Shown piece after piece: positions 7,708 to 16,544 of a stretch of 60,687 nt of DNA. The translations under genes and the position numbers were made by a program. Position 1 is the first letter of the stretch. The number at the start of each line of letters is the position of its first letter. The notes beneath the pieces are model-generated. The model saw only the letters and a program-made list of their open reading frames with translations, was not told the DNA's origin and ran no database searches. Origin of the DNA: Sphaerotilus sulfidivorans (GTDB lineage Bacteria; Pseudomonadota; Gammaproteobacteria; Burkholderiales; Burkholderiaceae_C); contig NZ_JACCPY010000027.1 of the NCBI RefSeq assembly GCF_013426975.1, positions 1 to 60,687 on the forward strand, written 5' to 3'.

Positions 7708-8790
7708 TCACAGCTTCTGCTGCTGCATGAAGTCGTCGAAGCCGGCTTCGGCGAAGCGGAACCACAGGTTCTGGTCGGCGCGGAACTTGGCGTAGTCGGC
7801 GTAGACCTTCTTCCAGTTCGGGTTCTTGTCGCCGATCTCGGCGTACAGCGCCATCGACTCCTTGAAGGCGGTGTCCATCACGTCCTTCGGGAAGCGGAAC
7901 AGCTTGGTTCCGCTGGACACCAGGCTGCGCAGCGCCACCGGATTGCGGCCGTCGTACTTGCCCTGCATGTCGACATGCGCGTAGGAGGCCGCGCACTCGA
8001 CGATGGCCTTGTACTCGGCAGACAGGCCGTCCCAGGCCTTCTGGTTGATGAAGAAGTCCAGCTGCGGACCGCCTTCCCACCAGCCGGGATAGGCATAGTT
8101 CGGCGCGACCTTGTTGAAGCCGAGCTTCTGGTCGTCGTAGGGGCCGACCCACTCGGCCGCGTCGATGGTGCCCTTCTCCAGTGCCTGGTAGATCTCGCCG
8201 CCGGGAATGTTCTGCGGCACGCCGCCCATGCGCTCGACCACCTTGCCGGCGAAGCCGCCGACGCGGAACTTCAGGCCCTTCATGTCCGCCATCGAGGCCA
8301 CCGGCTTGCGATACCAGCCGCCCATCTGCGCGCCGGTGTTGCCGCCAGGGAAGTTCACGATGCTGAACTTGGCGTAGAACTCGCGCATCAGCTTCAGGCC
8401 GTTGCCCTCGTACATCCACGCGGTCATCTGACGGCTGTTCAGGCCGAAGGGAATGGCGCAGCCGAGCGCGAAGGTCTCGTCCTTGCCGAAGAAATAGTAG
8501 GGCGCGGTGTGCGCCATCTCGACGGTGGCGTTCTGCACGCCGTCGACCACGCCGAAGGCGGGCATCAGCTCGCCGGCCGGGTGCACCGTGATCTGGAACT
8601 TGCCGCCCGACATCGCGGCCACCTTCTTCGAGAACTCGTCAGCGGCACCGTAGATGGTGTCGAGCGACTTCGGGAAGCTCGAGGCCAGGCGCCAGCGGAT
8701 GTTGGCCTGCGCATGCACCACGGCCGGCGCGGCACCCGCGGCCAGGACGCCGGCCAGGCCGGCATGACGAACAAACGAGCGACGTTCCAT
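7708..8790 (-). CDS. TRAP transporter solute receptor, DctP/TakP type (copy 1)
   Basis: A 360-residue periplasmic receptor with an N-terminal signal of Tat character ('RRSFVRHAGLAG', cleavage after 'VVHAQA'). The mature part has DctP-family landmarks: 'LASSFPKSLDTIYG', 'GGWYRKP', 'GLKFRVGGFAGKV' and 'AAEWVGPYDDQKLGF'. The last is typical of receptors for 2-oxoacids such as TakP. AGGAG lies eight bases before the ATG. A near-identical paralogue lies directly upstream (8948-10030). No DctQ or DctM membrane subunit is in the window, so the partner must be elsewhere. Substrate assignment to 2-oxo- or related organic acids is inference from family. Confidence 0.9.
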   Translation of the reverse strand: MERRSFVRHAGLAGVLAAGAAPAVVHAQANIRWRLASSFPKSLDTIYGAADEFSKKVAAMSGGKFQITVHPAGELMPAFGVVDGVQNATVEMAHTAPYYFFGKDETFALGCAIPFGLNSRQMTAWMYEGNGLKLMREFYAKFSIVNFPGGNTGAQMGGWYRKPVASMADMKGLKFRVGGFAGKVVERMGGVPQNIPGGEIYQALEKGTIDAAEWVGPYDDQKLGFNKVAPNYAYPGWWEGGPQLDFFINQKAWDGLSAEYKAIVECAASYAHVDMQGKYDGRNPVALRSLVSSGTKLFRFPKDVMDTAFKESMALYAEIGDKNPNWKKVYADYAKFRADQNLWFRFAEAGFDDFMQQQKL

Positions 8791-8840
8791 GAATCTGTCT
8801 CCTGTGTCATCGGCGCTGTCTGCAGCGCCTTCATCACGCG

Positions 8841-8859
8841 GGTGGCCCGACAGGCCACC
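8841..8859. repeat. Hairpin between the two TRAP receptor genes
   Basis: A perfect 7-base stem (GGTGGCC/GGCCACC) with a 5-base loop lies in the 157-base gap between the paralogues. It has no T-run. It could protect the 3' end of the upstream message or weakly attenuate read-through. Confidence 0.4.
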
Positions 8860-8947
8860 GGGGCAGTCGGGCAGGGGTGTCCCATTCTAGGAAGAGCGGG
8901 ACGGTCTGTCGTGCGGGGAATACCCGAGCGACAATCTGGCGCAGCGG

Positions 8948-10030
8948 TCAGAGCTTCTGCTGCTGCATGAAGTCGTCGAAGCCGGACTCGGCGAAGCGGA
9001 ACCACAGGTTCTGCTCGGCGCGGAACTTGGCGAAGTCGGTATAGACCTTCTTCCAGTTCGGGTTCTTGGCCGAGAGCTCGCTGTACAGCGCCATCGATTC
9101 CTTGAAGGCCGCCTCCATCACGTCCTTCGGGAAGCGGAACAGCTTGGTGCCGCTGGAGACCAGCTGCTTGAGCGCGGCCGGATTTTTCGCGTCGTACTTG
9201 GCCTGCATCTCGACATGCGAGTAGGTGGCCGCGGCCTCGACGATGGCCTTGTACTCGGCCGACAGGCTGTTGAAGGCCTTCTGGTTGACGAACAGGTCGA
9301 TCTGCGGACCGCCCTCCCACCAGGCCGGATAGGCGTAGTTCGGCGCGACCTTGTTGAAGCCGAGCTTCTGGTCATCGTAGGGACCGATCCACTCGGCCGC
9401 GTCGATCGTGCCCTTCTCCAGCGCCTGGTAGATCTCGCCGCCGGGAATGTTCTGCGGCACGCCGCCCAGACGCTCGACCACCTTGCCAGCGAAGCCGCCG
9501 ACGCGGAACTTCAGGCCCTTCATGTCGGCGATCGACTGCAGCGGCTTGCGGTACCAGCCGCCCATCTGCGCGCCGGTGTTGCCGCAAGGGAAGCTGATGA
9601 TGTTGTACTGCGCGTAGAACTCGCGCATCAGCTTCAGGCCGTTGCCCTCGAACATCCACGCGGTCATCTGGCGGCTGTTCATGCCGAAGGGAATGGCCGC
9701 GCCCAGCGCGAAGGTCTCGTCCTTGCCGAAGAAGTAGTACGGCACGGTGTGGGCGCACTCGACGGTGCCGTTCTGCACGCCATCGACCACGCCGAAGGGG
9801 GGCATCAGCTCGCCGCCCGGATGCACCGTGATCTGGAACTTGCCGCCCGACATCTCGGCGACCTTCTTCGCGAAGACATCGCCGCCGCCGTAGATGGTGT
9901 CGAGCGACTTCGGGAAGCTCGAGGCCAGGCGCCAGCGGATGTTGGCCTGCGCGTGCACCACGGCCGGCGCAGCGCCGGCAGCCAGAACGCCGGCCAGGCC
10001 GGAATGACGAATGAAGGAGCGACGTTGCAT
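8948..10030 (-). CDS. TRAP transporter solute receptor, DctP/TakP type (copy 2)
   Basis: A 360-residue paralogue of the gene at 7708-8790, with the same length, the same Tat-like signal ('RRSFIRHSGLAGVLAAG') and the same DctP landmarks ('GGWYRKP', 'AAEWIGPYDDQKLGF'). The two differ mostly in the second half of the binding domain, for example 'QKAFNSLSAEYKAIVEAAATYSHVEMQ' against 'QKAWDGLSAEYKAIVECAASYAHVDMQ'. The ligand spectra may have diverged. AGGAC lies about eight bases before the ATG. The tandem order on one strand and conservation over the full length argue for a local duplication. Confidence 0.9.
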   Translation of the reverse strand: MQRRSFIRHSGLAGVLAAGAAPAVVHAQANIRWRLASSFPKSLDTIYGGGDVFAKKVAEMSGGKFQITVHPGGELMPPFGVVDGVQNGTVECAHTVPYYFFGKDETFALGAAIPFGMNSRQMTAWMFEGNGLKLMREFYAQYNIISFPCGNTGAQMGGWYRKPLQSIADMKGLKFRVGGFAGKVVERLGGVPQNIPGGEIYQALEKGTIDAAEWIGPYDDQKLGFNKVAPNYAYPAWWEGGPQIDLFVNQKAFNSLSAEYKAIVEAAATYSHVEMQAKYDAKNPAALKQLVSSGTKLFRFPKDVMEAAFKESMALYSELSAKNPNWKKVYTDFAKFRAEQNLWFRFAESGFDDFMQQQKL

Positions 10031-10217
10031 GCGGATGAGTCCTGAAGGGGCGATGTTCGCGAAATCTGTTCTTCTCTCGGGGTCGAGAGCGATTCTAGGA
10101 ACACCTCTTCGGGATAACCATGAGACTAACCCCTGCGCAGGACTACGTAGGGGGCGGACTCATGCCGCGGTCACACCGCCGGGCGCGCCACCAGACACGC
10201 CGCCAGACACCCTTCCT

Positions 10218-11651
10218 TCAGTGGCCGGCCACCATCATCCGGTCGATCAGCACCGAGCCGATGGTGCGGCTGCCCGAGGCATACGCGTCGGCGCCGACCG
10301 CGACGATGCCGCGCAGCATGTCGCGCAGGTTGCCGGCGATGGTGATCTCCTCGACCGGATAGGCGATGCGGCCGTTCTCGACCCAGAAGCCGGCGGCGCC
10401 GCGCGAGTAGTCGCCGGTGACGTAGTTGACGCCCTGCCCCATCAGCTCGATGACGAACAGGCCGCGGCCGAGCTTGCGGATCATCTCGTCGAGGCTGTCG
10501 CCGGCCTGCGTCAGGCGGCTCGACAGGCGCAGGTTCTGCGCGCCGCCGGCATGGCCGGTGGTCTTCATGCCGAGCTTGCGCGCCGAGTAGCTGGAGAGGA
10601 AATAGCCCTGGGTCACGCCGGCCTCGACCACCTGGCGGGCGCGGGTGCGCACGCCCTCGTCGTCGAAGGGCGCACTGCCCTTGCCCTTGAGGATGTGCGG
10701 ATCCTCCAGGATGTCGATGTGCTCGGGGAAGACCGGCTGGCCCAGGCTGTCGGCCAGGAAGGTGGTGCGGCGGTAGAGCGCGCCGCCACTGGTGGCCTGC
10801 ACATAGGCGCCGAGCAGGCCGGCGGCCACCGTCGACTCGAACAGCACCGGCACCTCGCCGGTGGCGATCTTGCGGCCCTTCAGGCGCGACAGCGCCCGCT
10901 CGGCGGCGTAGCGGCCCACCGCCTCGGGCGAGGCCAGATCGGCCTTGTCGCGTGCCGAGCTGTACCAGGAGTCGCGCTGCATCTGCGCGCCACGTCCGGC
11001 GATCGGCGAGACCGACATCGAGTGGCGCGAGCTGGCATAGCCGCCACGGAAGCCCCGGCTGTTGCCGGCGAAGAAGTGCGACTGCTGCGCCGACACGCCC
11101 GCGCCGTCGGAATTGGTGATGCGCCGGTCCACGCCCATCGCCGCGGCCTCGCAGCGCAGCGCCATCTCGGCGGCGGCCTCGGCGTCGACCAGCCAGGGAT
11201 GGAAGAGATCGAGCCGGCATTCGGCCGCCTCGCCCAGCGCGAGATCCTCGGCGTCGGGCAGGCCGGCGGCCGGATCCTCGGCGGTGAAGCGGGCGATGTC
11301 GTAGGCCGCCTGCACCGTCTGGCGCAGCGCCTGCGGCGAGAAGTCGGAGGTGCTGGCATTGCCGCGGCGCTGGCCGAGGTAGACGGTCACGCCGACCGCC
11401 TTGTCGCGGTTGCGCTCGACATTCTCGAGCCGGCCCTTGCGCACCGACACCGACAGGCCCGAACCCTCGGAGACCTCGACGCCGGCATCGCTGGCGCCGA
11501 GCGACTTCGCGATCTCCAGCGTCTGCTCGACCAGGTCGGCGAACTGCGCGCGGCTGTAGGCGAAACCCGCCTCGGGCGCCTGGGCAGGCACGGTCGCGGC
11601 AGCCGGAGCTGCAGCCTTCGAACGGGACGGACGGCGGGTCTTGGCGGTCAT
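10218..11651 (-). CDS. pmbA: Metallopeptidase-associated protein PmbA/TldE
   Basis: A 477-residue protein of the TldD/PmbA family. In E. coli the TldD-TldE heterodimer is a cytoplasmic zinc peptidase that processes microcin B17 and degrades unfolded peptides. TldE (PmbA) has no metal-binding HExxxH motif, and none is seen here. Family landmarks are 'GLSVSVRKGRLENVERNRDKAVGV' (split), 'FHPWLVDAE', 'DILEDPHILKGKGSAPFDDEGV' and 'GDYSRGAAGFWVENGRI'. The N-terminal 30 residues are a basic, low-complexity extension. I used the ATG at 11651; upstream residues look non-coding. It is divergent from darP, which is a common arrangement in proteobacteria. tldD is not in the window. Confidence 0.93.
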   Translation of the reverse strand: MTAKTRRPSRSKAAAPAAATVPAQAPEAGFAYSRAQFADLVEQTLEIAKSLGASDAGVEVSEGSGLSVSVRKGRLENVERNRDKAVGVTVYLGQRRGNASTSDFSPQALRQTVQAAYDIARFTAEDPAAGLPDAEDLALGEAAECRLDLFHPWLVDAEAAAEMALRCEAAAMGVDRRITNSDGAGVSAQQSHFFAGNSRGFRGGYASSRHSMSVSPIAGRGAQMQRDSWYSSARDKADLASPEAVGRYAAERALSRLKGRKIATGEVPVLFESTVAAGLLGAYVQATSGGALYRRTTFLADSLGQPVFPEHIDILEDPHILKGKGSAPFDDEGVRTRARQVVEAGVTQGYFLSSYSARKLGMKTTGHAGGAQNLRLSSRLTQAGDSLDEMIRKLGRGLFVIELMGQGVNYVTGDYSRGAAGFWVENGRIAYPVEEITIAGNLRDMLRGIVAVGADAYASGSRTIGSVLIDRMMVAGH

Positions 11652-11755
11652 GGACAGGCGGGGCTGGCGATGCGGGGGGTGGTCGCTCGTATCATAGCCG
11701 TCGTCCCCACCGGGGGCAGCCCGACCCGACCGGTCCCCGAGCCCCCTTCCCACCC

Positions 11756-12391
11756 ATGCACCCGAATTACCACTTCGATCACGACGACGGCGCCGATGAC
11801 GGCTTCCAGGACGAGGACTTCTCCGGCCGTCCCAGCAAGACGCGGCTGAAGAAGCAGATGCACGATCTGCAGGCCCTGGGCAAGGAGCTCGACGAGATGC
11901 CGGCGCACCGCCTGAAGGCGATCGTCGGCATGCCTGAGTCGCTGCTCGACGCGCTGCTCGATCTCAAGCGCATCCGCTCGCACGAGGGCCGCCGGCGCCA
12001 GCTGCAGTACATCGGCAAGATCATGCGCGGCATCGATGCCGAGCCGCTGCGCGAGGCGGTGGCCTCCTTCAAGCTGCCCGGCGCCAAGGAAACCCTGGCG
12101 CTGCACACCGCCGAGCGCTGGCGCGACCGCCTGATCGCCGAGGACGATGCCTTCACCCAGTGGATGGGCGAGCACCCCGGCACCGACGCGCAGGCGCTGC
12201 GCACGCTGATCCGCAACGCGCGCAAGGACCAGGCCGCAGCCGCAGCCGCCCAGGGCGCCGAGGCCCCGACCGAGCGCAAGGGCCGCGCCTATCGCGAGCT
12301 GTTCCAGCAGATCAAGTCCACGCTGGCTGCGGCCGCCGCCGCAGCCGCCCCGGACGATGCCGACGACGACCAGGAAGACGACGATGAGTGA
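11756..12391 (+). CDS. darP: Ribosome biogenesis factor DarP (YjgA, DUF615)
   Basis: A 211-residue acidic/basic alpha-helical protein. The family core begins with 'RPSKTRLKKQMHDLQALGKEL' and continues with 'RRRQLQYIGKIMR' and 'LRTLIRNARKDQ'. YjgA/DarP binds late 50S precursors and supports peptidyl transferase centre maturation. The N-terminus is rich in Asp/His ('NYHFDHDDGADD') and the C-terminus in Ala and Asp, which is usual for betaproteobacterial members. It lies 104 bases from the divergent pmbA start. Its stop codon overlaps the mogA start (ATG at 12384), so the two are translationally coupled. Confidence 0.93.
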   Translation: MHPNYHFDHDDGADDGFQDEDFSGRPSKTRLKKQMHDLQALGKELDEMPAHRLKAIVGMPESLLDALLDLKRIRSHEGRRRQLQYIGKIMRGIDAEPLREAVASFKLPGAKETLALHTAERWRDRLIAEDDAFTQWMGEHPGTDAQALRTLIRNARKDQAAAAAAQGAEAPTERKGRAYRELFQQIKSTLAAAAAAAAPDDADDDQEDDDE

Positions 12392-12998
12392 GGCCACCGC
12401 CACCGCCCTGCCCCCGCCCGAGCCGCTGCGCATCGGCCTGGTCTCGATCAGCGACCGCGCCAGCAGCGGCGTCTACGAGGACAAGGGGCTGCCGGCGCTG
12501 CAGGACTGGATGGCGCGCGCGCTGCACAACCCGGTCACCTGGGTCACCCGGCTGATCCCGGACGAGCAGGAGGGCATCAGCGCGACGCTGCGCGAGCTGG
12601 TCGATGTCGAGCGCTGCGACCTGGTGCTGACCACCGGCGGCACCGGCCCGGCGCCGCGCGACGTGACGCCCGAGGCCACGCTGGCGGTGGCCGACAAGGT
12701 CATGCCGGGCTTCGGCGAGCAGATGCGCCAGATCAGCCTGCGCTTCGTGCCGACCGCGATCCTGTCGCGCCAGGTGGCGGTGATCCGCGGCCGCGCGCTG
12801 ATCCTGAACCTGCCGGGCCAGCCCAGGTCGATCGCCGAGACGCTCGAAGGCCTGCCGGACGCGCAGCCGCCCTGCCCGGGCATCTTCGCCGCGGTGCCCT
12901 ACTGCATCGACCTGATCGGCGGGCCCTACATCGAGACGCGCGAATCGGTCGTCAGCGCCTTCCGGCCGAAGACCGCGCGCCGGCCTCAGCGCACCTGA
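12384..12998 (+). CDS. mogA: Molybdopterin adenylyltransferase MogA
   Basis: A 204-residue MoCF-fold protein. MogA adenylates molybdopterin before molybdenum insertion in Moco synthesis. Visible motifs are 'IGLVSISDRASSGVYEDKG', 'TTGGTGPAPRDVTPEAT' with the nucleotide-binding GGTG loop, and 'LPGQPRSIAETL'. The ATG at 12384 overlaps the last codons of darP. The gene ends 13 bases inside the oppositely oriented beta-helix gene (convergent 3' overlap). No other Moco gene is present. Confidence 0.93.
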   Translation: MSEATATALPPPEPLRIGLVSISDRASSGVYEDKGLPALQDWMARALHNPVTWVTRLIPDEQEGISATLRELVDVERCDLVLTTGGTGPAPRDVTPEATLAVADKVMPGFGEQMRQISLRFVPTAILSRQVAVIRGRALILNLPGQPRSIAETLEGLPDAQPPCPGIFAAVPYCIDLIGGPYIETRESVVSAFRPKTARRPQRT

Positions 12999-14518
12999 GG
13001 CGCGCCGAGCAGGCCGCCGGACTGCGCGATCAGCGCCGCCGGATCGGCGGGCATCGCGTCGATCGTCGTCACCCGCTCGGCACCGATCAGCTGGCCGCCG
13101 ACCGGATGCCACGGGCTGGTGTCGCGCCAGCCGCTGACGATGCGGTTGTCGGCGCCCAGCGTCACGATGCCGCCGCTGGTCCAGGACGCGCCGATGTCCT
13201 GATCGGCCCGCAGCAGGCGCGACTGCACCGTCGGCGCGTAGACCACGATGTTGTTCCAGGCCTGCACCCGCTCCTCGGTGGTCGAGATCTGGAACAGCAC
13301 CGCCGAGCTGCCGGTCAGCTCGACCAGGTTGTCGTAGAAATGCAGCGTGCCCTTGCGATAGATCGGCTCGCCCCACATCGCGCCGGGCCAGCTGCCGTAG
13401 TGGTCGCCGCCGTAGTGGACCGTGGTGCCGGTGTCGCCGCGCTTGATGATGACGTTGCCGTGCACATGGGTCTCGCGGTAGGCCGCGGTGGCCAGCGCGG
13501 TCTTCGGGAAATCCTCGGCCTCGACCAGATCCAGCGCGTGTGCGCCCTCCTCGATGCGGTTGTGGCGCACGGTCAGACCGGCCGAGCGGTCCTTGATCGC
13601 ATTGCCCAGCGCACCCTCGCGCGGCGCGCCGTAGCGGTTGAACTCGATCACCGTGCCCACGCCCTGGGTGTAGGTCGCATGCACCCGGTCGCTGCCCCGG
13701 ATGCCGTGGCCGTGAATGTGGTTGCCGATCAGGCGCAGGTCCCGGGTGACCGAGGCGCTGTTGTCGTCGGTCGACTTGCTGAACACGCCCATCTGGCAGT
13801 CGGCGATCTCGTTGTCGGCCAGGGTGATGTTGCGGCCGCGCTCGATCCAGATGCAGGCGCCGAAGGCCTCGTAGCGGCGGCTGACGCCGTCGACATCGGT
13901 GAAGGACAGATCGGGGTGGGCGCGCACGATGCGCAGCCCGTCGATCTGGATGTGCGAGGGCGCCTGGGTCCAGGCGTCGGCCGCGCTGGCCAGCGGCTTG
14001 ATCAGGATCAGCGAGCGCGCCTGATGCAGCAGGCGGTATTCGGCGCTGGCGCTGTAGCCGCCGGCCAGGGCCGGGCGCGACACCGCGCCGCTGCCGTTGA
14101 TCGTCGGGCGCTCGCCCGCGGCCGAGCGCACGCCGCACACCCGCACCGGCGCGGCGGCCGTGCCCTGCGCGGCCAGCATGAACTTGCCCCGGTAGGGCTC
14201 GGCGCGGTGGAAGATGCGCACCGTGTCGCCGGCCCGCAGCGACTCCCAGGGCACCTGCTCCAGCTCGGTGTAGGTCTGGCCCGGACCGACGCGGTGGTCG
14301 GTCCCCAGGCCGGAGGCCTCGCAGGCGCTGAAGGGCTGCAGCGCGCTGCCGCCCGACTCGCCCTGCAGGATGGCCTCCAGCGCCTGGGCCTGCGGCGAGG
14401 CGGCATCGCTGTCCGAGCCGCCCGACAGGCAGCCTGCCAGCAGCAGCGGCAGCAGGCCGACCGACAGCCGCCGCCCGGCCGCCTTTCCAGGCTTTCCAGT
14501 GATCTCCATGCGAAACAT
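12986..14518 (-). CDS. Right-handed beta-helix lipoprotein (copy A)
   Basis: A 510-residue protein with a lipoprotein signal (basic N-terminus, hydrophobic core, lipobox 'LLAGC'). After a short linker comes 'VGPGQTYTELEQVPWESLRAGDTVRIF', typical of the N-terminal cap in parallel beta-helix proteins. Repeated strand/turn motifs follow, such as 'NITLADNEIADCQMGVFSKS' and 'LTVRHNRIEEGAHALDLVEAEDFP'. Such folds occur in polysaccharide lyases and surface carbohydrate-binding proteins, but I see no assignable catalytic signature. The gene is paralogous to the one directly upstream at 14608-16377. It overlaps mogA tail to tail by 13 bases. A second in-frame ATG lies four codons downstream. Confidence 0.8.
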   Translation of the reverse strand: MFRMEITGKPGKAAGRRLSVGLLPLLLAGCLSGGSDSDAASPQAQALEAILQGESGGSALQPFSACEASGLGTDHRVGPGQTYTELEQVPWESLRAGDTVRIFHRAEPYRGKFMLAAQGTAAAPVRVCGVRSAAGERPTINGSGAVSRPALAGGYSASAEYRLLHQARSLILIKPLASAADAWTQAPSHIQIDGLRIVRAHPDLSFTDVDGVSRRYEAFGACIWIERGRNITLADNEIADCQMGVFSKSTDDNSASVTRDLRLIGNHIHGHGIRGSDRVHATYTQGVGTVIEFNRYGAPREGALGNAIKDRSAGLTVRHNRIEEGAHALDLVEAEDFPKTALATAAYRETHVHGNVIIKRGDTGTTVHYGGDHYGSWPGAMWGEPIYRKGTLHFYDNLVELTGSSAVLFQISTTEERVQAWNNIVVYAPTVQSRLLRADQDIGASWTSGGIVTLGADNRIVSGWRDTSPWHPVGGQLIGAERVTTIDAMPADPAALIAQSGGLLGAPQVR

Positions 14519-14607
14519 CCCGTGTTATTGCAACTGGATGTAACTTAACAAGGAGATCGGCGCGAAGTCTTTCCGGAAACTTTCGGAAGCCTTGCGCCAG
14601 GGTCGGG

Positions 14608-16377
14608 TCAGCGCTCGACCGACCCCAGATCGCGGGCGCTGCCGACGATGCTGCGAGGCTGCGCCCGGCCGGATGCATCGAGCTGCCAGACCGGCTCATG
14701 ACCGGCCAGCACAAGCGGCCACGGCGCGGCTGCATCGATCACCGCGCTGCCCGCCAGCGGGATCCAGGTGGCCAGGTCGATCGGCGCGCTGCTGCCCGAG
14801 ATCAGCGCGGCGGTGCCATTGAGCTGTCCCGGCACCGGATGCCAGATGTCCGAATCCTGCCAGCCGCTCGACACCCAGTTGATGCCCAGGTTGACGATGC
14901 CCCCGCTGGTCCAGCCGGTGCCCACCTGCTGGGACATGCGCAGATTGCGCTGGGTGACGCTGTCGGCATAGATGACGATGTTGCCGTGCACCTCGGCCGT
15001 CTCCTCGGTGGTGGAGAGCTGCAGCAGCCAGGCGGTCTTTCCACCCAGCTGGAAGGTGTTGTGCTGCAGGTGCAGCGTGCCCTTGCGGTAGATCGGCTCG
15101 CCCCAGAGCGCGCCGGGCGAGCTGCCATAGTGGTCGCCGCCATAGTGGATGACGCTGCCGGTGTCGCCGGTCTTGCGGATCTGGTTGCCGATCACATGGG
15201 TGGTGCGGTAGGCGGGCAGCGCCAGCGCGGTGACCGGAAAGTCCTCGGCCTCGACCAGGTCGATCGCGTGCGCGCCTTCCTCGATGCGGTTGTAGCGCAC
15301 CAGCAGCCCGGCCGAGCGGTCCTTGACCGAGTTGCCCAGCGCCCCGGCGCGCAGCGGGCCGTAGTGGTTGAACTCGATCACCGCGCCGATGCTCTGGGTG
15401 TAGGTGGTGTGCTCGGTGTAGCTGCCGGCGATGCCGTGGCCGTGCATGTGGTTGCCGGCAATGCGCAGGTTCCGGGTCTGGGCGAACTCGCCGTCATCGG
15501 TCGACTTGCTGAAGATCGCCATCTGGCAGTCGCTGATCTCGTTGTCGGCCAGCGTGATGTGGTGGCCGCGCTCGACCCAGATGCAGGCGCCGAAGGGCAG
15601 ATAGCTCTTCGTGGCGCCGGCGGCGTCGCGGAAGGTGTAGGACGGATGGGCGCGCTGGATCTTCAGTCCGTCGATCTGCACATGCTGCGGATAGGCGGTC
15701 CAGCCCTGCGTGGCCAGCGGCTTGATGACGATGACCGAGCGGGCCTGGTGGATGTCGCTGGCGTAGGTGCTGCTGCCATAGGCCGAGGCCAGCGCGGCGC
15801 GGGTGGTGGCGCCGTTGCCGTCGATCACCGGCCGCGCGCCGTCGGCCGCGCGCACGCCGCAGATGCGCACCGGCGCATCGGCCGTGCCCTGCGCGGCGAT
15901 CAGGAACTTGCCGGCATAGGGCGTCGCCGACGGAAAGATGCGCACCGTGTCGCCGGCCTTCAGGCCCTCCCAGGGCACCTGGTCGAGTGCGGTGTAGGCC
16001 TGCCCCGGGCCGACCGGATAGTCGATGCCCTTGCCGGAAGGAAGGCACGGCGGCATGTCCACCAGTGCGGGTGGCACCGGTGCCGGGGCGGGTGCGGGTG
16101 CGGGTGCGGGTGCGGGTGCGGGTGCGGGTGCGGGTGCCGGAGCGGGAGCGGGAGCGGGAGCGGGAGCAGTCTTGCCCTTGCCCCCGCCGCCACCCGCTTT
16201 TCCGGTGGTCTTGGCCGCCATCAGCTGCGCCAGCGGCGCGTCGGTGGCGGCACCGTTCTCGCCACCGCCGCAGCCGGCCAGCAGCGCCGCCGCACCGGCG
16301 AGCAGCATGGCCAGCCGGTCGAGCCGATGCGACCGGGAAGCGGCCCTGCATGACGAGCCAGGAAGAGGATGAGACAT
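14608..16377 (-). CDS. Right-handed beta-helix lipoprotein with Ala-Pro repeat linker (copy B)
   Basis: A 589-residue paralogue of the gene at 12986-14518. The lipobox is 'LLAGC' near residue 36. A Gly/Lys-rich stretch leads into 15 Ala-Pro dipeptides (about residues 71-100), a rigid spacer between the lipid anchor and the folded domain. The beta-helix domain shares 'VGPGQAYTALDQVPWEGLKAGDTVRIF' and 'RSAGLLVRYNRIEEGAHAIDLVEAEDFP' (each shown as matching segments) with copy A. It continues about 70 residues further at the C-terminus. The ATG at 16377 has GGAG eight bases upstream; a GTG two codons earlier is less likely. The product is probably exposed at the outer membrane. Its ligand or substrate is unknown. 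Confidence 0.8.
   Translation of the reverse strand: MSHPLPGSSCRAASRSHRLDRLAMLLAGAAALLAGCGGGENGAATDAPLAQLMAAKTTGKAGGGGGKGKTAPAPAPAPAPAPAPAPAPAPAPAPAPAPAPVPPALVDMPPCLPSGKGIDYPVGPGQAYTALDQVPWEGLKAGDTVRIFPSATPYAGKFLIAAQGTADAPVRICGVRAADGARPVIDGNGATTRAALASAYGSSTYASDIHQARSVIVIKPLATQGWTAYPQHVQIDGLKIQRAHPSYTFRDAAGATKSYLPFGACIWVERGHHITLADNEISDCQMAIFSKSTDDGEFAQTRNLRIAGNHMHGHGIAGSYTEHTTYTQSIGAVIEFNHYGPLRAGALGNSVKDRSAGLLVRYNRIEEGAHAIDLVEAEDFPVTALALPAYRTTHVIGNQIRKTGDTGSVIHYGGDHYGSSPGALWGEPIYRKGTLHLQHNTFQLGGKTAWLLQLSTTEETAEVHGNIVIYADSVTQRNLRMSQQVGTGWTSGGIVNLGINWVSSGWQDSDIWHPVPGQLNGTAALISGSSAPIDLATWIPLAGSAVIDAAAPWPLVLAGHEPVWQLDASGRAQPRSIVGSARDLGSVER
16078..16167 (-). repeat. Hexanucleotide tandem repeat coding for (Ala-Pro)15
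   Basis: Fifteen in-frame 6-base units. On the minus strand they encode Ala-Pro throughout. Two homogeneous blocks stand out: eight identical units reading GGGTGC on the plus strand (16090-16137) and four reading GGGAGC (16144-16167). Single variant units lie between and beside them. The block structure suggests expansion by slippage. Because the unit is six bases, changes in copy number alter linker length without shifting the frame. Confidence 0.95.
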
Positions 16378-16544
16378 GAGCACGACTCCAGGTGGCCGCC
16401 CCCCACGGACGACCTGAAGCTCATGCTATGAGCCGATCTGGCAAAAACGAAGGCAGGGGTTCACGCGCCGAGCCCCCGAAATCACGGGGGTGGCCGCGCA
16501 GGCGGCTCCTCTGGCGTGACAGGCTGCGCGACAGCGCGGCCGCG

